Positions 1 to 7,501 of a stretch of DNA of 8,578 nucleotides are shown here, piece after piece (the stretch's first letter is position 1; each line of letters starts with the position of its first letter). Source of the DNA: Burkholderiaceae bacterium (GTDB taxonomy: Bacteria > Pseudomonadota > Gammaproteobacteria > Burkholderiales > Burkholderiaceae); the NCBI GenBank assembly GCA_947461335.1, contig CANHLB010000060.1, forward strand, positions 1 through 8,578. The letters run 5' to 3'. Made by a program: the position numbers and the translations under genes. The notes beneath the pieces were generated by a model. It ran no database searches. It was given only the letters and a program-made list of their open reading frames with translations, and was not told the origin of the DNA.

Positions 1-10
1 AAATAATTAG

Positions 11-18
11 AAAGGAAG
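11..18 (+). promoter_or_regulatory. Shine-Dalgarno site of rplQ
   Basis: The purine-rich run AAAGGAAG lies 4 bases before the ATG at 23 and is a good match to the anti-Shine-Dalgarno sequence. It supports that ATG as the start. No promoter is visible in the 22 bases available, as expected if rplQ is the last gene of an operon that begins outside the window. Confidence 0.75.
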
Positions 19-22
19 CATC

Positions 23-418
23 ATGCGTCACGGAAACGGCTTACGCAAACTAAACAGAACATCTTCTCATCGCTTGGCGATGTTGCGCAATATGTCTAAT
101 TCTCTTTTGGAGCACGAAGTGATTAAAACCACTTTGCCAAAAGCAAAAGAATTGCGCATGGTTGTTGAGCCTTTGATTACTTTAGGCAAAAAAGATAACT
201 TGGCAAATCGTCGCTTGGCATTTAATCGCACTCGTGATCGTGATATCGTAGCTAAACTCTTTACAGAGCTTGGCCCACGTTATGCAACACGTCCAGGTGG
301 CTACCTTCGTATTTTGAAGTTTGGCTTCCGTCATGGCGATAACGCACCGATGGCTTTAGTTGAGCTAGTAGATCGCCCAGAAGTTGCAGAAACAGAAGTT
401 GTAGCTGAAGAGGCTTAA
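23..418 (+). CDS. rplQ: 50S ribosomal protein L17
   Basis: This is a structural protein of the large ribosomal subunit, 131 residues against about 127 in E. coli. The N-terminus ([12 protein letters not shown]) is the L17 signature and is rich in Arg and Lys for rRNA contact. The motif PGGYLRILK at residues 91-99 and the closing MALVELVD near 110-117 are also typical. The last dozen residues form a short acidic tail ([12 protein letters not shown]), a variable part of the family. A Shine-Dalgarno run precedes the ATG and a strong terminator starts 17 bp after the stop. In most bacteria rplQ follows rpoA at the end of the alpha operon; rpoA would lie just left of the window. Identification is firm. 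Confidence 0.98.
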   Translation: MRHGNGLRKLNRTSSHRLAMLRNMSNSLLEHEVIKTTLPKAKELRMVVEPLITLGKKDNLANRRLAFNRTRDRDIVAKLFTELGPRYATRPGGYLRILKFGFRHGDNAPMALVELVDRPEVAETEVVAEEA

Positions 419-434
419 GTCTCGTAGTTACAGT

Positions 435-464
435 AAAAAGCCAGGCTCCGGTCTGGCTTTTTTC
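435..464 (+). terminator. Rho-independent terminator after rplQ
   Basis: A perfect 10 bp inverted repeat (435-444 with 453-462) contains the GC core GCCAG/CTGGC and ends in a run of T. The apex can add C446-G451 closing a TCCG loop, which as RNA is cUCCGg, a member of the very stable UNCG tetraloop class. It begins 17 bp after the rplQ stop and 23 bp before cutA, so it should separate the ribosomal operon from the cutA-dsbD cluster. The AAAAA arm gives a T run on the other strand too, but no leftward gene ends here. Confidence 0.9.
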
Positions 465-474
465 ATTTACAGGT

Positions 475-480
475 TATAAA
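475..480 (+). promoter_or_regulatory. Possible -10 box for cutA (leaderless start?)
   Basis: TATAAA matches the sigma-70 -10 consensus at five of six positions. Normal spacing from a -10 box would put the transcription start at about 487, which is the A of the cutA ATG. No good -35 is seen at 16-18 bp upstream, because that stretch is the arm of the rplQ terminator. The box is the only promoter-like element in the 68 bp between rplQ and cutA. Confidence is low because short AT-rich matches are common. Confidence 0.25.
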
Positions 481-486
481 TACCAA

Positions 487-837
487 ATGCCTAAAAACTC
501 TCTCACTCAAGAGAACCATCTCTTGGTAATCGTGACTAGTCTTCCCAATATGGAGGCCGCTAAGGCCATGGCTAAAGCCTTGGTAGAGGGTCGTCTTGCA
601 GCCTGCGCCCAGATTCAGCAGGAGCTTTATTCTGTCTATCGCTGGGAGGGAAAGCTTTGTGAGGAGCAAGAAGTTCTTTTGTCAGCAAAAACCGTCTCAC
701 ATCAATGGGAGGCAATTTGTCGCTTCATAAAGGCAACCCACCCTTATGATCTTCCTGAGATTTTGGCTTATTCACCAGAGCAATATGAACAACAATATGG
801 TCATTGGATCAGCTCTGAGGTAAATTCAAAGATATGA
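487..837 (+). CDS. cutA: Divalent-cation tolerance protein CutA
   Basis: This is a small trimeric cytoplasmic protein of the CutA1 family, linked in E. coli to copper and other metal tolerance, though its exact role is unsettled. At 116 residues it has the usual length. Visible family signatures are VIVTSLPN (14-21), RLAACAQI with conserved Cys40 (36-43), YSVYRWEGKL (48-57), a Glu-rich strand ending in Lys-Thr (68-69), HPYDLPEI (85-92) and Trp107 near the end. The position of the N-terminal Cys in E. coli CutA1 (CTAPD) is Thr/Ser here, so one proposed metal ligand is missing. The start lacks a clear Shine-Dalgarno site; AGGT at 471-474 is 12 bases away. The stop overlaps the dsbD start as ATGA, so the two are probably translationally coupled. 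The cutA-dsbD order is shared with E. coli. Confidence 0.95.
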   Translation: MPKNSLTQENHLLVIVTSLPNMEAAKAMAKALVEGRLAACAQIQQELYSVYRWEGKLCEEQEVLLSAKTVSHQWEAICRFIKATHPYDLPEILAYSPEQYEQQYGHWISSEVNSKI

Positions 838-2510
838 GAATGCATTCTTTTATGGCAAAGTGCTGCGCTTTGCTCTTACTCTTATCTGCATCAGTTTTTG
901 CTGCGCAAGATTTCTTGCCACCAGAAAAAGCATTTCGCGTAGAGTCAAGCTGGATAGAAAATTCTAATCAGATTGAGATAGATTTTTCCCCAGCTCAGGG
1001 CTATTACATCTATCAAGAATCTCTCAAATTTGAAGTAGGTACTGAGGCTGGAAAGCTATATAGCATAAGGCCTAAGTTACCATTAGGCATTGAGAAGTTT
1101 GATGAAACTTTTCAAAAAAAGTTGCAGGTATACAAGCAGCCATTTGTGGTGTTATTGGATGCAAAGCCAGAAATCGGAAAGCCACTTCATCTTGAAGTGA
1201 GTCTGCAGGGTTGTGCAGAAGCAGGAATTTGTTATCCGCCAATGACGCTCCAGTTTTTACTTACAGGGCCAGGCGTGAAGGCAGCGCCAATACCAGAAAT
1301 ATTGGAGATCTCACAAAATACTAGTAAAGCTAAAGCAGATTTTAATTTAGCCGATTTATGGCGTGAACGAGACGATGTTAACGCGATAAGTCAATTCTTG
1401 GAAAACACCTCTACTGGCTATTTATTTTTAGCTTTTTTCGTGTTGGGTCTTGCTCTAGCGTTTACGCCTTGCGTTTTACCGATGCTTCCTATTCTCTCTA
1501 GCGTGATCTTTGGTTCCCAAGGCGGCAAAACCATTTCTAAGGCGCGTGCAAGTCTTTTAGCCCTCTCTTATGTTCTGGGTATGGCTTTGGTCTACGCCTT
1601 AGCTGGAACTTTAATGGCTGCTCTAGGCGGTAGTGTTCAAAGGGCGCTGCAAAGCCCAATTGCCTTAGCTAGCTTTGCCCTATTGCTACTAGCCCTCTCA
1701 GGCAGCTTATTTGGGCTTTACGAGCTTCGTTTGCCGCATTCATGGCACCAGCAGGTTGATAGGCTGGCAGGGCGCCACAAGGGCGGTAACGTGTTCGGTG
1801 CCTTCGCCTTAGGAGGAATCTCCACTTTGGTAGCAAGTCCTTGTATTACAGCCCCACTAGCTGGCGTTCTGGCATTTATTGCACAAACTGGGTCTATGAG
1901 CTTGGGTGCAGGACTTCTCTTTGTGATGGCTCTAGGAATGGGTCTACCACTTCTTTTTATTGCGATTGAAGCGCGAATTTTGATTCCTTCAACTGGAATA
2001 TGGATGATCTGGTTGCAGCGTACCCTCGGCGTTTTATTAGTAGCAACTGCCGCTTGGATTGCATCTCCCTTGTTACAAAAAAATGATTCAATTGGGTCTA
2101 CGAAGGCTATTAACGGGCAACAAGTGCATCAAGTGGGCGATTTAGCTTTTATAGTGATTCATTCTCCAGCAGAACTTGATGCACAACTTAGTAAAGCACA
2201 AGAAGATAAAAAATTAGTATTACTGGATTTCTACGCGGATTGGTGTATCAGTTGCAAGGAAATGGAAATCAATACTTTTGCAAATCCACAAGTAAGCCAA
2301 GAGTTAAAACAGTTTGTTTTATTGCAAGCGGATGTCACTGCAAATAGCCCTGAAAATCAAGCACTACTGAAGCGTTTTGGACTCTTTGGACCACCTGGTA
2401 TTTTGATCTTCAACCAGAATTCACAAGAACAAAAAGATCAGCGCATTATTGGGTATATGCCCCCTCAACGTTTTATTGAGCGCTTACAAAAGCTACTTCA
2501 GGCTCAGTAG
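834..2510 (+). CDS. dsbD: Thiol:disulfide interchange protein DsbD, shortened membrane domain
   Basis: DsbD is an inner-membrane electron conduit that moves reducing power from cytoplasmic thioredoxin to periplasmic partners such as DsbC and the cytochrome c maturation thioredoxin. The protein has 558 residues. A signal peptide spans about 1-23. The periplasmic alpha domain carries the pair C127/C133 (QGCAEAGIC). The membrane domain, about 195-414, has C213 in TPCVLP and C337 in SPCITAP. The thioredoxin-like gamma domain, about 440-556, has WCISC with C471/C474. All six catalytic cysteines are present. I count six hydrophobic segments (roughly 196-226, 240-263, 274-297, 320-350, 355-380, 392-414), whereas E. 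coli DsbD has eight. The distance C337-C471 is 134 residues against 176 in E. coli. The ATG at 834 overlaps the cutA stop; ATGs at 840 and 852 are less likely starts. The MOSC gene follows after 2 bp. Confidence 0.95.
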   Translation: MRMHSFMAKCCALLLLLSASVFAAQDFLPPEKAFRVESSWIENSNQIEIDFSPAQGYYIYQESLKFEVGTEAGKLYSIRPKLPLGIEKFDETFQKKLQVYKQPFVVLLDAKPEIGKPLHLEVSLQGCAEAGICYPPMTLQFLLTGPGVKAAPIPEILEISQNTSKAKADFNLADLWRERDDVNAISQFLENTSTGYLFLAFFVLGLALAFTPCVLPMLPILSSVIFGSQGGKTISKARASLLALSYVLGMALVYALAGTLMAALGGSVQRALQSPIALASFALLLLALSGSLFGLYELRLPHSWHQQVDRLAGRHKGGNVFGAFALGGISTLVASPCITAPLAGVLAFIAQTGSMSLGAGLLFVMALGMGLPLLFIAIEARILIPSTGIWMIWLQRTLGVLLVATAAWIASPLLQKNDSIGSTKAINGQQVHQVGDLAFIVIHSPAELDAQLSKAQEDKKLVLLDFYADWCISCKEMEINTFANPQVSQELKQFVLLQADVTANSPENQALLKRFGLFGPPGILIFNQNSQEQKDQRIIGYMPPQRFIERLQKLLQAQ

Positions 2511-2512
2511 TC

Positions 2513-4664
<2,152 letters not shown>

Positions 4665-4675
4665 GTCCTGAAGCT

Positions 4676-4681
4676 ATTGTA
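4676..4681 (-). promoter_or_regulatory. Possible -10 box for engB-hemB
   Basis: Read leftward this is TACAAT, five of six matches to the -10 consensus. Normal spacing would start the transcript near 4669 and leave only about 5 bases (AGGAC) before the engB ATG. The matching -35 position falls on the 16 bp palindrome at 4696-4711 and is a poor consensus match, so the promoter would be weak or helped by an activator. Low confidence. Confidence 0.28.
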
Positions 4682-4695
4682 AAATCACGCAAATT

Positions 4696-4711
4696 CATGA
4701 AATATTTCATG
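4696..4711. repeat. Perfect 16 bp palindrome, candidate operator
   Basis: CATGAAATATTTCATG equals its own reverse complement over all 16 bases. It lies in the 114 bp between the divergent engB and cytochrome c genes, the usual place for a dimeric regulator's site. It overlaps the likely -35 area of an engB promoter and is 67 bp upstream of the cytochrome ATG. It does not resemble the FNR/Anr (TTGAT-N4-ATCAA) or Fur consensus, and no T run follows it, so it is not a terminator. The palindrome is certain; its role as an operator is inference. Confidence 0.6.
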
Positions 4712-4766
4712 GTGTTTGGTAGAAGGTTGTAAATGTAGGGCCCAAACACTTTTAGGAATTTTTGCC

Positions 4767-4770
4767 AAGG
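4767..4770 (+). promoter_or_regulatory. Shine-Dalgarno site fixing the cytochrome c start
   Basis: AAGG lies 8 bases before the ATG at 4779. It favours that codon over an upstream in-frame TTG at 4716, which would add 21 residues without family resemblance ahead of the signal peptide. Confidence 0.7.
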
Positions 4771-4778
4771 TAAACATA

Positions 4779-5501
4779 ATGCTTCAAAGCTCTCAAATCT
4801 CCAAATTAACTGGCTTACGTGCCGGATTTGCTGTTTTCTCTATTTTCGCCCTGATCGGCATTCCTGGGCTTGCTAGCGCTGCTGATGCTCCTATGGCTCC
4901 TGGGGCTGAAGCCAAGGCTGCGGTGCCTGCTAAGCCAAAGGCTGATCCTGCGGCTGGCGAGACTCTTTACTCTAGTGGAGATTCGACTCGTGGAGTTGTC
5001 GCCTGTATTACTTGCCATGGTCCTAAAGGTCAAAGCGCAGTTGGCACATGGCCTAAGCTGTCTGCTCAACATGCGGCGTATTTAACCAAGCAATTAAGAA
5101 ACTACAAAGATGGTACTCGTGCTAACCCAATCATGATGGGCATGTCTGCAGCACTGACTGATCAGGATATGCAAAACATTTCTTCATACTTGGCTAAGCA
5201 ACCCCTTTCACAAGGTGTTGCACAAAACAAAGAAACAATTGAATTGGGTCAAAGCATCTATCGTGGCGGTATTGCTGCAAAGGGTGTTCCAGCTTGCGCT
5301 GCTTGCCATAGTCCAACAGGGGCAGGTATTCCTGCACAATACCCACTCTTAGGTGGTCAATGGTCTGATTACACCAACGCACAGTTATTAGCCTTCCGCG
5401 AGGGTGTGCGTAAAAACAGCGCCCAAATGACTGCAATTGCTACAAAACTTTCTGATCAAGAAATGAAGGCAGTTGCTGATTACATGTCTGGTTTGCATTA
5501 A
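4779..5501 (+). CDS. Di-haem cytochrome c4-type protein
   Basis: This is a periplasmic electron carrier with two class I cytochrome c domains, 240 residues. A signal peptide covers about 1-34 (hydrophobic core 15-32, then LASA before ADAP). An Ala/Pro/Lys-rich linker runs to about 58. Domain 1 has haem motif CITCH (C76, C79, H80), with the sixth ligand among M119, M120 and M122. Domain 2 has CAACH (C173, C176, H177) with M217 as the likely ligand. Both halves share a pattern of Asn, then Met, then LTDQDM or LSDQEM, showing an internal duplication. Cytochromes c4 usually pass electrons to terminal oxidases such as cbb3. The gene diverges from engB-hemB and is followed by a strong terminator, so it is probably transcribed alone. 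The haem cofactor depends on HemB, and thiol reduction before haem attachment is a known DsbD role. Confidence 0.93.
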   Translation: MLQSSQISKLTGLRAGFAVFSIFALIGIPGLASAADAPMAPGAEAKAAVPAKPKADPAAGETLYSSGDSTRGVVACITCHGPKGQSAVGTWPKLSAQHAAYLTKQLRNYKDGTRANPIMMGMSAALTDQDMQNISSYLAKQPLSQGVAQNKETIELGQSIYRGGIAAKGVPACAACHSPTGAGIPAQYPLLGGQWSDYTNAQLLAFREGVRKNSAQMTAIATKLSDQEMKAVADYMSGLH

Positions 5502-5519
5502 GAAAGCATTCTGAGACTC

Positions 5520-5556
5520 AAATAAAAACCCCGCTGCATGAGCGGGGTTTTTATTT
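5520..5556. terminator. Symmetrical (bidirectional) rho-independent terminator
   Basis: A perfect 16 bp inverted repeat (5520-5535 with 5541-5556) has the core ACCCCGCT/AGCGGGGT and a 5-base loop GCATG. Runs of A on the left arm and T on the right arm give a U-tract in either direction. It lies 18 bp after the cytochrome c stop and 15 bp past the lysA stop on the other strand, so it can end both convergent transcripts. Confidence 0.93.
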
Positions 5557-5571
5557 ATTTGAATGGATTGA

Positions 5572-6873
5572 CTATTGCTTTGGCAAAATCATTTCACTTG
5601 CAAATAAGTCTGATATTTTTTCACGTGCACGTATGACATAAGCATTTTTTCCATCCACCATGATCTCTGCTGGTTTTGGCCTTGTGTTGTAGTTTGAAGC
5701 CATGACAAAGCCATATGCGCCTGCAGATAAGATTGCCAAGAGATCGCCTTCCTCGACGGCAAGTTTGCGATCCCTGCCTAGCCAATCACCAGATTCGCAG
5801 ACTGGCCCAACAACGTCATATATCAAACCCTTGGCCTCTTTAGCTTGCACGGGAACAATGCCATGATGTGCTTCATACAGTGCTGGACGCATGAGCTCAG
5901 TCATCGCAGCGTCGACAATACAAAAGTTTTTCTCGGCTCCAGGCTTAAGATATTCAACGGTAGTTAGGAGCACCCCAGCATTGCCTACTAAGGATCTGCC
6001 GGGCTCAAGAACAATATCTAAATGGGCAAAGCCACGTTGGGCTACATGATTTAAGAGGGTATTGGTGAACTCGGTAATGTCCGGCGGGGTCTCGTCGCTG
6101 TATGAGATACCAAGGCCACCACCTAAGTCTAGATGGTGAATCACAATGCCCTCTTTTTTAAGTTGCCCCACTAAATCCAAAACTTTATCGAGGGCGTCCA
6201 AGTAGGGTGCTGTAGTCGTAATTTGCGAGCCAATATGACAATCAATCCCAAGCACATCAATTTGCGAAAGTTGGGTAGCTTCACGATAGGTTTTTAAAAC
6301 CTCGTGATATGCAATGCCGAATTTATTGCCTTTAAGTCCAGTAGAAATATAGGGATGAGTTTGTGCATCAACATCTGGGTTAACCCGCAAAGAAATGGGC
6401 GCGCGACAATTTAATTTGCTTGCTACACGATTAATGTTGTGGAGCTCGGCAATAGATTCAACATTGATGCATTTGACGCCAGCCATTAAGGCAGTAGCAA
6501 TTTCATGCGCAGATTTTCCAACGCCTGCGAAGACCAGGCTTTTAGGATCTGCGCCAATTGCTAATGCACGTGCCAACTCACCACCACTAACCAAATCAAA
6601 CCCAGCCCCTAGATTTTTGAGGCAATCTATTACTGCCAAGTTGCTATTTGCTTTCATGGCGTAATGAATGCGTGCACGTCTTTTACCTTTTCCATCAATG
6701 CAGGCTTTGTCATAGGCTTGGTATGCCTCAGTCAATGCCTTTTTGCTATAGACATAAAGTGGCGTGCCAAATTCTTTGGCTAAATCAGCCAGAGGAATTT
6801 CTTCGGCATACCATTTACCGTCTCGCTCGGTAAACCCAGATAGCTTAGGAAGAGGAATAGCTTTGCTTGTCAT
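5572..6873 (-). CDS. lysA: Diaminopimelate decarboxylase
   Basis: This PLP enzyme decarboxylates meso-diaminopimelate to L-lysine, the last step of lysine synthesis, in the cytoplasm. It has 433 residues, a normal length. The alanine-racemase-like barrel carries the PLP lysine K74 in YAMKANSN, FDLVSGGEL (92-100), H213 in CHIGSQ, GGGLG (251-255, phosphate binding) and EPGRS (290-294). The C-terminal part holds the dimer-interface active-site residues C359/E360 in PVCESGD and Y387 in AGAYGF, followed by MASNYN. All key residues are intact. Its ATG overlaps the lptM stop as ATGA and has no strong Shine-Dalgarno site of its own, so translation is probably coupled to lptM. No dapF is seen, though dapF often accompanies lysA in other proteobacteria. 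Confidence 0.97.
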   Translation of the reverse strand: MTSKAIPLPKLSGFTERDGKWYAEEIPLADLAKEFGTPLYVYSKKALTEAYQAYDKACIDGKGKRRARIHYAMKANSNLAVIDCLKNLGAGFDLVSGGELARALAIGADPKSLVFAGVGKSAHEIATALMAGVKCINVESIAELHNINRVASKLNCRAPISLRVNPDVDAQTHPYISTGLKGNKFGIAYHEVLKTYREATQLSQIDVLGIDCHIGSQITTTAPYLDALDKVLDLVGQLKKEGIVIHHLDLGGGLGISYSDETPPDITEFTNTLLNHVAQRGFAHLDIVLEPGRSLVGNAGVLLTTVEYLKPGAEKNFCIVDAAMTELMRPALYEAHHGIVPVQAKEAKGLIYDVVGPVCESGDWLGRDRKLAVEEGDLLAILSAGAYGFVMASNYNTRPKPAEIMVDGKNAYVIRAREKISDLFASEMILPKQ

Positions 6874-7064
6874 TGCTTAACCGATGATGAATTGTTTGTA
6901 TTGGTAGGCACTTGTGGTGGGTAAAGCTTACCCTTGGGCTCAGGCTCTGTAGGAGGTGGAGGAGCGGGCGGCACATTTGGTATGTATAGAGGCCCTCTAA
7001 CCCCACATCCAGCAAGGGCTATTAAGAGGGTAATGCTGAGGGCTCTATTTAGAATCGCTATCAT
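6870..7064 (-). CDS. lptM: Small outer-membrane lipoprotein LptM (YifL/LppL-like)
   Basis: This is a 64-residue lipoprotein. A hydrophobic signal peptide (about 3-17) ends in the lipobox LAGC, with lipidated Cys20. The conserved family core CGVRGPLYIP (20-29) follows, then a proline-rich stretch (PPAPPPPTEPEP) and a polar Asn/Ser tail. In E. coli, LptM binds the LptD-LptE complex and favours correct disulfide formation in LptD. Upstream in-frame codons would lengthen the ORF well past the lipobox without a sensible signal peptide, so the ATG at 7064 is chosen. The stop overlaps the lysA start as ATGA. The place between divergent cyaY and lysA is shared with many proteobacteria (E. coli cyaY-yifL-dapF) and supports the call. 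The proline-rich tail has few conserved features. Confidence 0.88.
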   Translation of the reverse strand: MIAILNRALSITLLIALAGCGVRGPLYIPNVPPAPPPPTEPEPKGKLYPPQVPTNTNNSSSVKQ

Positions 7065-7088
7065 GAATGTCTCTAAAACGAATGATTG

Positions 7089-7116
7089 AATATAGCATGC
7101 AGGGCTCAAATATGAA
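7089..7116 (-). promoter_or_regulatory. Possible promoter of lptM-lysA
   Basis: Read leftward, TTCATA (7111-7116, four of six to -35) is 16 bp from TATATT (7089-7094, five of six to -10). The start would fall near 7082, giving a leader of about 18 bases before the lptM ATG. The element overlaps the ribosome-binding region and start of cyaY, so the two divergent genes would share control DNA. This is a sequence match only. Confidence 0.3.
7101..7104 (+). promoter_or_regulatory. Shine-Dalgarno site fixing the cyaY start
   Basis: AGGG is 7 bases before the ATG at 7112. In-frame ATGs at 7067, 7082 and 7097 lack such a site. The one at 7067 would put the two divergent gene starts only 2 bp apart. 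Confidence 0.65.
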
Positions 7117-7495
7117 TCCAAATAATTCAGGTGTGGAAACCATTGACGACAAGCAATTTCATCAGCTAGGTAGCAATTTATTGCATTCAATTGAGCTTGC
7201 ATTGGAGGCCGCTGACGATAAGTTAGACCTAGATCTGGATGTAGAGCGCCAAGGCAGTAACGTGATCAATATCCGCTTTAGGGACAAAAGTGTGATTGTT
7301 ATAAATACACAGCCACCTTTGCATGAGATTTGGGTAGCAGCTAAGTCTGGCGGATATCACTATCGTTGGGCGGGAACCATGCTGAACCCTTTGTGGCTTG
7401 ACACTAAAACGGGCAAGGAGTTTTTGAGCGATTTATCGGAATTTGCGAGCGCTCAAGCCGGTCAATCAGTCCAGATTGGCTTAATGAAGTCTTAA
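7112..7495 (+). CDS. cyaY: Frataxin-like iron-sulfur protein CyaY
   Basis: This is a bacterial frataxin, a small cytoplasmic iron-binding protein that modulates Fe-S cluster assembly on IscS/IscU. It has 127 residues, slightly longer than the roughly 106 of E. coli through an N-terminal extension of about 12. Helix 1 begins at DKQFHQLG (13-20) and ends in an acidic ridge (D35, D36, D39, D41, D43, E45), the expected iron-binding surface. The beta-sheet signature HEIWVAAKSGGYHYRW spans 71-86, with DTKTGKEFLSDLSE (97-110) as the final helix. The start at 7112 rests on the Shine-Dalgarno site AGGG. The gene diverges from lptM-lysA, a conserved arrangement, and converges with aroB, leaving only 6 bp between stop codons and no clear terminator. 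Confidence 0.95.
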   Translation: MNPNNSGVETIDDKQFHQLGSNLLHSIELALEAADDKLDLDLDVERQGSNVINIRFRDKSVIVINTQPPLHEIWVAAKSGGYHYRWAGTMLNPLWLDTKTGKEFLSDLSEFASAQAGQSVQIGLMKS

Positions 7496-7501
7496 CTGGC
7501 T

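Noticed and set aside
1..10. AAA TAA at the left edge as the end of rpoA
   Set aside because: The position fits the usual rpoA-rplQ order, but ten bases cannot prove a reading frame, so no feature is listed.
463..669. Open frame antisense to cutA
   Set aside because: It starts inside the rplQ terminator region in reverse, resembles no family I know, and is fully explained as a shadow of cutA.
4716..4778. TTG at 4716 as the start of the cytochrome gene
   Set aside because: It would put 21 residues ahead of a complete signal peptide and lacks the good Shine-Dalgarno site that the ATG at 4779 has.
4815..5085. Open frames overlapping the cytochrome gene in other frames and on the other strand
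   Set aside because: Low-complexity Leu/Arg- or Ser/Arg-rich translations without ribosome sites; the cytochrome frame has haem motifs and a signal peptide.
6395..6833. Open frames antisense to lysA
   Set aside because: No family resemblance, and lysA is intact with all catalytic residues.
7050..7055. TAGAAT as a -10 box for cyaY
   Set aside because: No acceptable -35 at the correct spacing; it lies within the lptM coding sequence and may be chance.
7065..7202. N-terminal extension of the lptM frame up to 7202
   Set aside because: It lies antisense to cyaY and would bury the lipoprotein signal peptide 46 residues into the protein.
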